The notes under the pieces: model-generated
Told to the model about the DNA's origin: nothing
Seen by the model: the letters and a program-made list of their open reading frames with translations, nothing else
The model's database searches: none
Made by a program: the position numbers and the translations under genes
Part shown: positions 1 to 9,201 of the stretch, one piece after another
How the letters are laid out: the number at the start of each line of letters is the position of its first letter
How positions within the stretch are numbered: the first letter of the stretch is position 1
NCBI GenBank assembly: GCA_020636255.1
Contig: JACJYE010000002.1
Span: 186,001 to 250,000, forward strand
Length of the DNA stretch: 64,000 nt
Direction: 5' to 3'
Source of the DNA: Lewinellaceae bacterium
GTDB taxonomy: Bacteria > Bacteroidota > Bacteroidia > Chitinophagales > Saprospiraceae

Positions 1-893
1 AAGTGCCGCTGGTGATCATCGACGTACAGCGCGGGGGGCCGTCTACAGGCTTGCCCACCAAGGTGGAGCAAAGCGACCTGCTGGCCGTGCTCTACGGCCA
101 ACCCGGCGATACACCCAAGATCGTGCTGGCGCCATCAACCATAGAAGAATGCTTCCAGTTCGTCATCCTGTCGCGCAAGATCGCCGAAGCTTTCCGCGTA
201 CCGGTGATCCTGCTGTCGGACGCCAACCTCGGCACTGGCGTGCAGCCGTTCCCACGGCCTGCCCTCCAGCCTGAATGGCTGTCACCACCTATCGACCAGA
301 GCCCGTGGAAGGAAGACGGCAAGCCTTATGACTGGGATCCGCAGACGGGGCTGAGCAAGCGCCCGGTACCCGGGCAGCCCGGCGGTGAATACACGCTGAC
401 CGGCCTGGCGCATAGCGAAGAAGGCAAGGTTACCTACGACCCCGATATCAACCAGCGGGCTTCGGCACTGCGCAGCCTCAAGCTGGCCGCTTTTGGCCGC
501 ACCCTCAAGCCGCCCACCGTACATGGCGATGAAGAGGGCGACCTGTTGCTGGTAGGCTGGGGCTCCACCCGGGGCGCCATCGAAGAGGCGGTAGGCCAAG
601 CGCGGGAACTGGGCGCCAAGGTGTCTTCCATCCACCTGCGGTTCCTCAGCCCGATGGAACCTGGCCTGAAGGATATCTTCAAGCGCTTTAAAAAGGTCGT
701 CACAGTAGAGCTCAATTACAGCGACGACCCCAATGCACCGCTCATCACGCCGGAAAACCGCCGGTATTCTCAGCTGGCCTGGCTGTTGCGCGCCAGTACG
801 CTGGTGGATATCGACTGCTTCTCCAACGTACAGGGGCAGCCGATCCGGCCGGGCAGCATTTTGCAGATGATCAAAAAAGAAGTAAACCTCTAA
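1..893 (+). CDS. korA: 2-oxoacid:ferredoxin oxidoreductase alpha subunit (KorA), 5' end missing
   Basis: Alpha subunit of a 2-oxoacid (probably 2-oxoglutarate) ferredoxin oxidoreductase, which oxidatively decarboxylates the oxoacid to acyl-CoA and reduces ferredoxin. The reading frame is open from the window edge, so the annotated GTG-like start at 3 is not a real start. About 297 residues are visible, and family members with a fused gamma domain are near 600, so roughly half is outside. The visible part begins in the conserved pyrimidine-binding segment (VDVQRGGPSTGLPTK-like, with IDVQRGGPSTG seen) and continues through the transketolase C-terminal-like domain. It lies 11 bp before korB. Substrate preference (2-oxoglutarate rather than pyruvate) is inferred from overall similarity. 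Confidence 0.9.
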   Translation, partial: VPLVIIDVQRGGPSTGLPTKVEQSDLLAVLYGQPGDTPKIVLAPSTIEECFQFVILSRKIAEAFRVPVILLSDANLGTGVQPFPRPALQPEWLSPPIDQSPWKEDGKPYDWDPQTGLSKRPVPGQPGGEYTLTGLAHSEEGKVTYDPDINQRASALRSLKLAAFGRTLKPPTVHGDEEGDLLLVGWGSTRGAIEEAVGQARELGAKVSSIHLRFLSPMEPGLKDIFKRFKKVVTVELNYSDDPNAPLITPENRRYSQLAWLLRASTLVDIDCFSNVQGQPIRPGSILQMIKKEVNL

Positions 894-904
894 AAGCAAA
901 AGCC

Positions 905-1861
905 ATGTTTGGATTGAATACCGAATGTATTCTTGATCTGGAGACTCCCAAGAAGTACTTCACGCTCGACGATTACAAAAAAGGCACGGCACGCTGGTGT
1001 CCGGGCTGTGGCGACCACTCTGTATTATCGGCAGTACAGAAATTATGCCGTGAAGAACAATTGCCACCTGAGAAAACGGTCTTTGTTTCCGGTATCGGCT
1101 GTTCCAGCCGCTTTCCCCACTACATGGACACGTACGGCTTCCACAGCCTGCACGGCCGGGCATTCCCGGTAGCCTGCGGGGTGAAATTTCGCAGGCCCGA
1201 CCTCAATGTGTTCGTCGTCACCGGTGACGGTGACTGCTGCTCCATCGGGGCGGGTGCATGGCTGCACGCTATACGCTACAACATGAACATGACGGTGCTG
1301 CTCTTCGACAACAACATCTACGGGATGACGAAGAAACAGACGTCGCCGACCTCCCGCCTGGGCACTATTTCCAATACCCACCCACACGGTTCGGTACTGC
1401 CTCCTGTCAACCCGCTGCAGACGACGCTTGGCGTGTCCAATGCATCCTTCGTGGCCCAAACGGCCGACTGGGTTCGCGGGCACCTTTACGCCACCATCAA
1501 GGCCGGCTACGAACACCAGGGCTTTTCCTTTATCCGTATCCTGGTGCGCTGTACTCATTTCATGGGCGAACTCTCCAACGAAATGATCAGCAACAAGGAG
1601 CACCTCGTAATGCTCAACCACGAGTCGGGCATCATACCGGATGAATCGGCCCTGAAGATGTTCGCACGCCAGGAAACGCACGACCCCACGGATATCGACA
1701 GGGCCCGCGAACTGGCAGAAAGCGAAGACGTCCACCTCGGATTGTTCTACCAGGATAAAAACGCCAAGCGGTACGACCAGTACGGTGCGCACAACCTGGG
1801 CTTTTCGTCAGGCCAGAAAATGGCCGCTATCGAAAGCGAGCTGGACCGTTATGCCATTTAG
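905..1861 (+). CDS. korB: 2-oxoacid:ferredoxin oxidoreductase beta subunit (KorB)
   Basis: TPP-binding catalytic beta subunit, 318 aa, partner of the upstream alpha subunit. Visible motifs: CPGCGDHS (C32, C35) for the 4Fe-4S cluster, GIGCSSR around residue 63-69, the TPP/Mg motif GDGD at 107-110 followed by NNIYGMT (N136, N137), and a further conserved region with RCTHF. These are intact, so this is the only protein of the cluster with a complete TPP site. Start at ATG 905, 11 bp after korA; the next gene follows after 33 bp. This heterodimeric form is the usual KorAB of aerobic Bacteroidota. It should deliver low-potential electrons to ferredoxin, here plausibly the ferredoxin domains encoded directly downstream. 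Confidence 0.93.
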   Translation: MFGLNTECILDLETPKKYFTLDDYKKGTARWCPGCGDHSVLSAVQKLCREEQLPPEKTVFVSGIGCSSRFPHYMDTYGFHSLHGRAFPVACGVKFRRPDLNVFVVTGDGDCCSIGAGAWLHAIRYNMNMTVLLFDNNIYGMTKKQTSPTSRLGTISNTHPHGSVLPPVNPLQTTLGVSNASFVAQTADWVRGHLYATIKAGYEHQGFSFIRILVRCTHFMGELSNEMISNKEHLVMLNHESGIIPDESALKMFARQETHDPTDIDRARELAESEDVHLGLFYQDKNAKRYDQYGAHNLGFSSGQKMAAIESELDRYAI

Positions 1862-1894
1862 GCAGCAATAACACACTAAGCAAAGCCAAAACGC

Positions 1895-4486
1895 ATGAGC
1901 GACAAAAAAGGCAGCACGTTTCATTTATCCGGCCTGTTTCGGGAAGAGGCTGAAACACTGTTGGGCTTCTCTGACAATGACGAGCTTGCCACCCCGCTTT
2001 CCCTGGAGGCCGTAGCCGCTCCCGACGAGCAAATGTTATCGTTATTCAGGGAAAAACAGGCGCCGGAAAAGGAAAGCCAGGCCTACTGGAGGAAACTGCG
2101 CGCCTTTTTCCGTACCGGCGAAGGGCTGGAAGATGACGTATTGGAAGCCATCCCCGCTTTACTGGCGCCCGACTGGGGCCGCCAAAGCTCGCTCCTGCCC
2201 TATCCGATATGGATGGACGATAACCCATCGGCCAACCCATCCCTGTCTGATGGTTCGCTGCGCCCGATGCCCCAGGTGCTTGCCGATGCGGTGGAAAGCT
2301 TCGCGCCTGATGCAACTCAGGCCGGCATTCTCAAGGAGAACATGCCACGGTTGCTGCACATCGCGTTACAGAAGCTACATGGCATAAGCGAGCCTTTCAA
2401 AGCATACCCCGTACTGGAAGAATCGCTCAACATATTGGCCGGCGAGCTGGACATTCACGGCCCGGAAGGCGAAGCCTTCCTACAGGATGTTAACCAGCTT
2501 AAAAAAGCTTTGCCTAAAAGCGGGCTGCTGGCCCCTTTTTCTGCACACACCACGCTTCACCTGCTGGCCAACTACCTGAAGGCCCATCTTTCCCCTCAAA
2601 GGCGCAAGCTGAGAGCGGAAATACAGCCCCTGTTGGCTCAGCTGAGAGGGCTGCTCGAAATAGAGCAGGAAAAACGGCCCGATTCCCGTTCGTCCGAACA
2701 CCTCCAATCAGGCATGGGTTTTGCAGAGGCTTTCCTCAACTTCGACGAGCTGTCGGCCGTATTACCGGAGAGCGGTGCAGCGCTCATGCCTGAAGCCCGC
2801 CTGCAGCGCATTCAGCAGGCTGTTGAAACCCTGGAACAGGCCGATGCCGTGCTCTTCGACACCGACGCCATACTGCTGGCAGGGAAAGGCCTTTCCGATT
2901 CTTTAGGCTTCGACTGGGCGGCTCATTTCCCCGGTGCGACAGTGCATCAGGCAGAGAAAGGGCAATGCTGCAATACCGCCATGGCCCTGTTCTCCCGGCA
3001 CATGAAAGATGCCGCACAGATATTCGGCGCTTTGCGCCTCGCAAAGCTGGAAGTAGAAAATGCCTATGCCTCCGATATCCACGATGCATTCTTCGCCCAC
3101 TTCGACTGGCGCCAGTTCTCCGATGAGGAAATGGCTGCCTGCCCGCCCGTCCTGCTGGTGGCCGATGCCACCGAACTAATGGAGGGCGAACTGGCGGAAT
3201 ATTCGGCGATGCTCGCCTCGGCCATGCCGGCCAGGGTAGTGCTCCTGCGACAGAGAGGGGCCGCTGAAGCAGCGGCCTCCGGCAGTACCAGCCCCAGCAG
3301 GCCAGAGCCTGGTGCGCTGGCCATTGCCCATCGGAACGTCTATTTCTTCCAGGGGCCGGCACTTCAGCCGGGCCATCTTTTCAATGGCTTGCAACAGGCC
3401 TTTTCAGCCTTGACGCCTGCCATCATGCACATTATGCTGGATGGTGCTGCCGATGGCGGCCACATCTGGATGAGTGCAGCTGTAGAAGGGCGGGAATTCC
3501 CGGGGTTCACCTACGACAGCCGCAAAGGCCCTAAATGGGGGAGCCGGTTCGATATCGGTGAAAATCCTCAGCTGGAATACGACTGGCCTATCCACAACCT
3601 GGTGTATACCGAGGATGGGGCAGAGTCCCAAATGTCCTTGCCATTCACTTTTGCAGATTTTGCCGCACAACATCCTGCCTATGCAGCCTACTACCGGCTG
3701 GTCCCTGAACCCTACTGGGCCGACAACCTCGTCCCTCTGGGCGAATACCTGGCACTGCCCTTATCGGAAGGGTACAGCAAGGTACCGTTCATCTGGGTTG
3801 CCGATAGCCAGCAACGGCTCCGGAAAGCTGCGGTAGCGTGGCCCGTGGTGCTCGCCAGTGGTGAGCGGCTCGACTTCTGGCGCTATCTGCAGGAGAACGC
3901 CGGCGTACATAGTTTCCACGTTGAGCTGGCCACTGAAAAACTACGCCTGCAGGCAGAAGCTGAGGCGGAAGCCCAAATAAAAGCATTAAAAGAAGCCCAT
4001 CGGCAGGAAATAGAACAAGTGCGCGAAGAAACCGCCCGGCAGGCCATGGAGCAGTTGGCCGATGTGTTGTTAGGCCTGGAACCTCTCGCCGGGCTGGAAG
4101 CTGCGCTGGCGCCCACTGTTACGCCTTCCCGTAAGGGAAATGAAAAGCCGGAGCCAGTGGCCGCTTCCCCTGAGGCGCCGGAAGTGAACGAGGTGGCCAT
4201 ACCGCCAAAACAAGAAGAAGAACCGGAGGCACTGATGCTCGGTGACGCCTGGATCGACACGCCGCAGTGCACTTCCTGCAACGAATGCACCTCGATCAAC
4301 AACCGGATCTTCAAATACAATGCCGACGGGCAGGCTTTTGTGGCTGACCCAAAAGGCGGCCCCTTTGCCGATATCGTCAGAGCAGCGGAAAGCTGCCCTG
4401 CCCGTATCATCCACCCCGGAGCGCCGCAGGACCCCAAAGAACCAGGGGTGGACGCCCTTGTCAAAAAGGCGGAGCCCTTTAATTAA
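1895..4486 (+). CDS. Large protein with degenerate PFOR-like domain and C-terminal single-cluster ferredoxin (863 aa)
   Basis: Function not known. Residues 1-310 are not recognised. Residues about 320-640 resemble the C-terminal TPP domain VI of pyruvate:ferredoxin oxidoreductase (NifJ), with PPVLLVADATEL where a GDGW-type TPP motif would be and no SNTGGQ-type segment, so I infer no TPP binding. A related domain ends the 1251-aa protein downstream. Residues about 680-720 look like a charged coiled coil (repeated AEAEA/EQVREE). The C-terminus carries CTSCNEC (C792, C795, C798) and a fourth cysteine in SCPA (C834), matching a single 4Fe-4S ferredoxin. No signal peptide is visible. It sits between korB (33 bp) and rnfB (14 bp), so a role as electron carrier or scaffold between Kor and Rnf is the natural guess. 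Confidence 0.75.
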   Translation: MSDKKGSTFHLSGLFREEAETLLGFSDNDELATPLSLEAVAAPDEQMLSLFREKQAPEKESQAYWRKLRAFFRTGEGLEDDVLEAIPALLAPDWGRQSSLLPYPIWMDDNPSANPSLSDGSLRPMPQVLADAVESFAPDATQAGILKENMPRLLHIALQKLHGISEPFKAYPVLEESLNILAGELDIHGPEGEAFLQDVNQLKKALPKSGLLAPFSAHTTLHLLANYLKAHLSPQRRKLRAEIQPLLAQLRGLLEIEQEKRPDSRSSEHLQSGMGFAEAFLNFDELSAVLPESGAALMPEARLQRIQQAVETLEQADAVLFDTDAILLAGKGLSDSLGFDWAAHFPGATVHQAEKGQCCNTAMALFSRHMKDAAQIFGALRLAKLEVENAYASDIHDAFFAHFDWRQFSDEEMAACPPVLLVADATELMEGELAEYSAMLASAMPARVVLLRQRGAAEAAASGSTSPSRPEPGALAIAHRNVYFFQGPALQPGHLFNGLQQAFSALTPAIMHIMLDGAADGGHIWMSAAVEGREFPGFTYDSRKGPKWGSRFDIGENPQLEYDWPIHNLVYTEDGAESQMSLPFTFADFAAQHPAYAAYYRLVPEPYWADNLVPLGEYLALPLSEGYSKVPFIWVADSQQRLRKAAVAWPVVLASGERLDFWRYLQENAGVHSFHVELATEKLRLQAEAEAEAQIKALKEAHRQEIEQVREETARQAMEQLADVLLGLEPLAGLEAALAPTVTPSRKGNEKPEPVAASPEAPEVNEVAIPPKQEEEPEALMLGDAWIDTPQCTSCNECTSINNRIFKYNADGQAFVADPKGGPFADIVRAAESCPARIIHPGAPQDPKEPGVDALVKKAEPFN

Positions 4487-4500
4487 CACCCCTGCTTGCT

Positions 4501-5382
4501 ATGCTGAACGATGCTGTAATAGGAGTAGGAATACTAGCCGGCCTAGGCTTGCTGTTTGCGACGGTCATTGCCATCGCCTACCGGCGGTTCCGTGTCTATG
4601 AGGACCCCCGCATCGACCAGGTGGAGGAGATGCTGCCGCATGCCAATTGCGGGGCCTGTGGGCTGCCCGGCTGCCGCGCTTTTGCCGAACAGGTGGTGGG
4701 CCAGGCCATCCAGCCCTCTAAGTGCACCGTCAGCTCTGCCGAGGCCATCCAGCGCATCGCAGCTTATCTGGGAGTAGATGCAGGCTCTGAGGAAAAGCGC
4801 GTTGCGCGGCTGCTCTGTGCCGGCGGCCGGAGGGAGGCTCACAACCTCGCCGATTACAAAGGCACGCTGAGCACCTGCCGGGGCGAATCTGCCGTAGCGG
4901 GTGGCCCCAAGGCCTGTAGCTGGGGTTGCCTGGGCCTGGGCGATTGCGCCACCGCCTGCACTTTCGGCGCCATCGTCATGAATGAAGACGGCCTTCCACA
5001 GGTCATTCCCGATAAGTGTACGGCATGCGGCGATTGTGTAAAAGCTTGCCCCAAAGGGTTGTTCGAGCTGATGCCGGTAAGCCAGAAGCTTATCGTGCAG
5101 TGCCGGTCCCTGCTCGAAGGAACAGAAGCGGAAGACAGATGTTCGGTTGCCTGCACGGCCTGCGGCCGGTGCGTAGCCGATGCCGCTGCCGGCCTGATCA
5201 CCATCCGCGACAACCTGGCCGTCATCGATTACCGGTTAAACCACCTGGCATCAACGGAAGCCTGTTTCCGCTGCCCGACCCAGGCCATTGTCTGGGTCGA
5301 AGGACAACAATTTGCCAAACCCACAGCGCCCATCCTACCCGTAGGCCGGGTAGAGCGCTACGGCGAGGAATACTTTCAATGA
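4501..5382 (+). CDS. rnfB: Rnf complex subunit B, multi-cluster ferredoxin subunit
   Basis: Electron-entry subunit of the membrane Rnf complex (ferredoxin:NAD+ oxidoreductase), 293 aa. An N-terminal membrane helix (residues about 5-27) is followed by the RnfB/HydA-type cluster motif HANCGACGLPGC (C50, C53, C58, with C75). Two ferredoxin motifs follow (C139/C143/C149/C153 and CTACGDCVKACP at C173-C183). An additional cysteine-rich tail has C201, C214, C218, C221, C224, C255 and C258. It precedes rnfC in the rnfB-C-D-G-E-A order known from Bacteroides, but here a 3.7-kb gene is inserted between rnfB and rnfC. It starts 14 bp after the previous stop and ends 14 bp before the next start, so it is clearly co-transcribed. 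Confidence 0.93.
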   Translation: MLNDAVIGVGILAGLGLLFATVIAIAYRRFRVYEDPRIDQVEEMLPHANCGACGLPGCRAFAEQVVGQAIQPSKCTVSSAEAIQRIAAYLGVDAGSEEKRVARLLCAGGRREAHNLADYKGTLSTCRGESAVAGGPKACSWGCLGLGDCATACTFGAIVMNEDGLPQVIPDKCTACGDCVKACPKGLFELMPVSQKLIVQCRSLLEGTEAEDRCSVACTACGRCVADAAAGLITIRDNLAVIDYRLNHLASTEACFRCPTQAIVWVEGQQFAKPTAPILPVGRVERYGEEYFQ

Positions 5383-5396
5383 AATAAAGATCCAAA

Positions 5397-8300
5397 ATGC
5401 AAGGCCAAGAGGAATGGTACGGAAAAACAAAAGAGCTGACGGCCGAAGCTGCCATCCAATGGCTGGAAGCTGCCATCAGTGAAGGGCATTCGGCTCCGGC
5501 CGGGCATACCATGCCGCCGGTGGGCGCTAATATTTTCGGGCGCCCTGTCGCCTATGCAGCTACTTCCGGCCTTGATTTCGCCGGAGGCTTAGCCGCAGCA
5601 GGCCTGCGGGCAGCAGCCTTCCTTCCGGGTGACATGCTGGCCGTACAATCGGAGCAGCTTGATCAATGGGCAAGGCTTCGGCTTCCTTTGATCATACACG
5701 CTACCGGCGCCTCCGGTTTAGCCTTTCCCGAAAGCGCCTTCCAGCTGATGAGCAGCAATGCCCAGGAAGCCTTCGACTTCGCCCTCATCGCTCATAAAGT
5801 GGCAGAGCTGGCGCTCATCCCCGGCATACACCTCATTGACGGCGCTTTGGCAGAGCAGGGCCCGCAGCCCGTCGCACTGCCATCAAAAGCATTGCTCCGG
5901 GAATTCCTGGGGAACCCCGACAGCCATATCGCCAGCCCCACCCCAGCTCAGGAGATGATATTCGGCAAAAAGCGCCGCCTCGTCCCCAACTGGGCCAACC
6001 TTGACTTTCCCGCGTCCTATGGCCTCAGCAAAGATAGGCCTGCTCACAGCCTTGAGTCGGCAGCCGGGCAGCGTTATTTTTACCATCACTTGCCCGATAT
6101 TATCGGCCGGGTACTGGATGAATTTGCCCGCCTGACGGGGCGCTATTATACGCCTGTTTCCGCTTACCAGGCCGAGCAGGCCGATTATCTTGTACTGAGC
6201 CTGGGGGCATCCTTCGCCGATGTCAAAGCAGCCGTGGATTCGCTGCGCGAAACGGCAAAAGCCCACGTAGGATGCCTCAAACTGAGCCTGCTCAACCCGT
6301 TTCCAACGGCTGCGCTGGCTGCACTGCTCACCGGAAAAAAAGGAGTCGCAGTGCTGGAACCGGCCAACGGCCAGGCAGGCAACATTCAGGGCCCGCTCAC
6401 GCTGGCGGTAAAAGCTGCCATCTCGGGGCTGGACAAAAAGCGCCCCGAATGTTTTTCCGGTTTGTATGGCGGCGCTTTGAGCCGGGAAGCGACCGTAGCT
6501 GCCTTCCACAATATGATGAAAGGTGGGCAGGCAAAAAAACGCTACCTGCTCGATGTGGATTTCACCCGTTCCACAGCCGTCTCTCCCCGCCATCAGCTAT
6601 TGCTGGAGGCCATTGAGCGACATTACCCCGGCATAGGCGGAGAAAGCCTTCATAGCGCCACTGCCCGGGAGCCAAAGGCGGAACGCGGCCCAGCGCTGAG
6701 CCCTCCACATAGCATTCAGCGCTATCGGGACGACGGCCCGGCCTATACGAGCCTGGCACGCTTCTACCATGATACGGCTGCCTTTTACCAGACAGGAGAA
6801 CGGGAAGAGCTGGTGGCCAGCCCGTTCGAAGCGTTGAGCCAAAGCCCTGCTGCCTCCGCCCTGTTCTCCAACCCATCGTCCCGTCGCACGGCGCTGCCTG
6901 TTTTTTTACCCGAGAGCTGTACCGGCTGCGGGCAGTGCGCTGTAGTGTGCCCCCATGCCGCCATACCGCCCCTCGCCATCAGCGTCGAATCATTGGTAAA
7001 GGGCGCCATGGCCATTGCCGCTTCCCAGGGAAGGCCGGTAGCCCAGATGACGCCGTTAGTAAAGAACCTGGCGCGAATGGCAGGGGCAGCAGTAAAAGCC
7101 GCAGGCGCCGGGGCTGCCCAGGTGTCGGAATTCCTTCCAGGCGCTTTCGAACGGTTGCTGGAGCAACTGAAGCTGGGTAGTGAAAAAGAAGAAACCAGCC
7201 GCCGGGAATGGGGCATTCTGATGGACATCATAGGCGATATGCCTGTAGCCATAACCGAAACCTTTTTTACCGGCCCGGAAGCCATGGAAAAAGGCTCCGG
7301 AGCGTTTTTTACACTATCCGTCAACCCCCATGCCTGTACCGGCTGCGGGCTCTGTGCACAGTCCTGCCCGGAAGGGGCAATAAAAATGGAGCCTCAGGAG
7401 CCGGCCCTGGAAAAAGCGCTTCAGGGGGGTTATGATCGTTGGGAGCAGTTGCCCGATACCGCGCCGGAAACGATCACCCGCCTGGTAAAGGAACCGGCAT
7501 ACGGCCCCCTGGCCGCTATCCTGCTGAGCCGCAATTATTACCAGTCGATAGCCGGGGCCAGCCTCAGCGAACAGGGAGCGCCGGCTAAAGGGTTGCTCCA
7601 CCTGGCCACTGCAATCGCCGAGTCGGTAGTGCAACCGCGGGTGGTGCTGCTGGCGCGGGAAGCGGAAGAACTGATGAATGCCCTACTGGAGAACGTCCAC
7701 AAAAAAATGAGCGAAGCCCTGCCGCGCGAGAGCCTGCTGGCCCTCGAGCAGGCAATTGGTGAGGCCGATGGCGCCAAGCTGCCGTTCGGTGAGCTCGTCG
7801 CAAAACTGGCGGCACACGAGCACTCCCGGCTGGTGGATACGGAGGCCCTGCGCCGCAAGGCCAGTCTTGCCAACGACCTCAAAGCGCTGCGCTGGGCCCT
7901 GCTGGAGGGCCCCGGCGGCACCGGGCGCGCACGCTACGGCCTTGCCGTCCAGGCAGGCCTGTGGCCCTGGGCAGAGCAATATCCGTACAATGCCTTTTTA
8001 TCACCTGCTCTGCTGGCAGGCAATGGCGCCCTTGCCGGAATAGCTTCAGGCCTTTTCCAGGGCTTCCTACGCCATGCGCTCGACAACATCAAGCTGTTGC
8101 GCCGGGCAAGGCTGGATGCAAAAGATAAATACCGCCCCGAAATACACGATGCCCAAATTGCAGCCCTGAACTGGGAGGGGCTCGATGATACGGAACGGGG
8201 CCTGGTGCCGCCTATGATGCTGGTAGGCAACCAGAGCCTGCTGGAAGGGCAACAGCGGGAAGCCCTCGACGCACTGCTGGCCTCCCCCTGGCCGGTTAAA

Positions 8301-9152
8301 ATACTTTGCCTCGATGACGGGCTGGCTGATCCGGAAGCCCCCCAACGCCAGGGAGCGAGGGGCAATGCAGCGCTTTTTGCCGCCGCCACGCTCCGCAATG
8401 CCTATGTATGGCAGGGGAGCCTGGCCACCGCGCCACAGCTGTTCGACGGCCTGCGCCACGGGATCGCCCGGCCACGGCCGGCATTTTTCCACCTCCTGGC
8501 CGTGGCGCCCGAACGGCATACCAAGCCGTGGGCGGAATGGCCACAGCTTGCCGGCCTGGCACTGAAATCCCGCGGTTTCCCCGTATTTGCCTTTGACCCG
8601 GAAACAGAAAACGGTTTCCTCTCCCAGGCCACCAGCCTGGATGGCAACCCGGGCACGGATGCCGATTGGTGGGATGAGCCGGCGGTTGAGCAGCACTACA
8701 CCTATACCTATGCCGATTGGCTATACACCCAGCGCGCCTGGCAGGCCCATTTTACACCCGTTTATGCCGATAAGGCCGGGATAAAACCTATGGCAGAATA
8801 CCTGCAGCTCGGCCGCGAAGCTCGTCAGGAGCAAAGGCCTGTCATCTTCGCGCCTGATGCAGATGGCGTTATCATGCCCTTTGCCGTTTCCAATAAAGTG
8901 GTGGCCGCCACGGAGGGTGCACTGCACCAATGGCGTATGCTCCGCGAGATGGCCGGGGCCCTTACTCCTTTTCCCGAAAAACTCAGAAAGCAGGTAGAAC
9001 AGGAATGGGCGGAAAAATACCAGCAGGAACTGGAACAGGCCCGCTCGGAATACGAACTGAAACTACAGCGCCGGGAACAAGAACTGATGCAGGATGTGCG
9101 GGCAAAGCTGCGCGACAAGTTGTTAAGCCTTAGCCGCACACCACGAAACTAG
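5397..9152 (+). CDS. Giant NifJ/PFOR-like protein with two ferredoxin motifs but no TPP motif (1251 aa)
   Basis: Resembles single-chain pyruvate:ferredoxin oxidoreductase in parts. Residues about 40-200 match domain I (LMSSNAQEAFDFALIAHK corresponds to the NifJ LMxSNSVQEAMDxALIAH segment). Residues 260-360 match domain II (ADYLVLSLGASFADV, then a conserved LLNPFP). The family's gamma domain seems absent. Two 4Fe-4S motifs are clear: CTGCGQCAVVCP (C508, C511, C514, C518) and CTGCGLCAQSCP (C647, C650, C653, C657), separated by about 130 residues, wider than usual in NifJ. The C-terminal domain aligns with NifJ domain VI but has PPMMLVGNQSLL in place of the GDGW motif and CLDDGLADPEA where DTEVYSNTGG is expected. 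The CAGCGE cluster cysteines are also missing. It ends in a coiled coil (about 1195-1245). I infer a non-catalytic electron-wire or scaffold. Confidence 0.8.
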   Translation: MQGQEEWYGKTKELTAEAAIQWLEAAISEGHSAPAGHTMPPVGANIFGRPVAYAATSGLDFAGGLAAAGLRAAAFLPGDMLAVQSEQLDQWARLRLPLIIHATGASGLAFPESAFQLMSSNAQEAFDFALIAHKVAELALIPGIHLIDGALAEQGPQPVALPSKALLREFLGNPDSHIASPTPAQEMIFGKKRRLVPNWANLDFPASYGLSKDRPAHSLESAAGQRYFYHHLPDIIGRVLDEFARLTGRYYTPVSAYQAEQADYLVLSLGASFADVKAAVDSLRETAKAHVGCLKLSLLNPFPTAALAALLTGKKGVAVLEPANGQAGNIQGPLTLAVKAAISGLDKKRPECFSGLYGGALSREATVAAFHNMMKGGQAKKRYLLDVDFTRSTAVSPRHQLLLEAIERHYPGIGGESLHSATAREPKAERGPALSPPHSIQRYRDDGPAYTSLARFYHDTAAFYQTGEREELVASPFEALSQSPAASALFSNPSSRRTALPVFLPESCTGCGQCAVVCPHAAIPPLAISVESLVKGAMAIAASQGRPVAQMTPLVKNLARMAGAAVKAAGAGAAQVSEFLPGAFERLLEQLKLGSEKEETSRREWGILMDIIGDMPVAITETFFTGPEAMEKGSGAFFTLSVNPHACTGCGLCAQSCPEGAIKMEPQEPALEKALQGGYDRWEQLPDTAPETITRLVKEPAYGPLAAILLSRNYYQSIAGASLSEQGAPAKGLLHLATAIAESVVQPRVVLLAREAEELMNALLENVHKKMSEALPRESLLALEQAIGEADGAKLPFGELVAKLAAHEHSRLVDTEALRRKASLANDLKALRWALLEGPGGTGRARYGLAVQAGLWPWAEQYPYNAFLSPALLAGNGALAGIASGLFQGFLRHALDNIKLLRRARLDAKDKYRPEIHDAQIAALNWEGLDDTERGLVPPMMLVGNQSLLEGQQREALDALLASPWPVKILCLDDGLADPEAPQRQGARGNAALFAAATLRNAYVWQGSLATAPQLFDGLRHGIARPRPAFFHLLAVAPERHTKPWAEWPQLAGLALKSRGFPVFAFDPETENGFLSQATSLDGNPGTDADWWDEPAVEQHYTYTYADWLYTQRAWQAHFTPVYADKAGIKPMAEYLQLGREARQEQRPVIFAPDADGVIMPFAVSNKVVAATEGALHQWRMLREMAGALTPFPEKLRKQVEQEWAEKYQQELEQARSEYELKLQRREQELMQDVRAKLRDKLLSLSRTPRN

Positions 9153-9201
9153 CATAGTACCTCCGACAGTAGAAAAGTAGAAAGAAAGCCAAAACATACA
9201 G

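Noticed and set aside
5397..9152. Functional pyruvate:ferredoxin oxidoreductase (nifJ)
   Set aside because: TPP and proximal-cluster motifs are missing, although the overall architecture and two ferredoxin motifs are NifJ-like.
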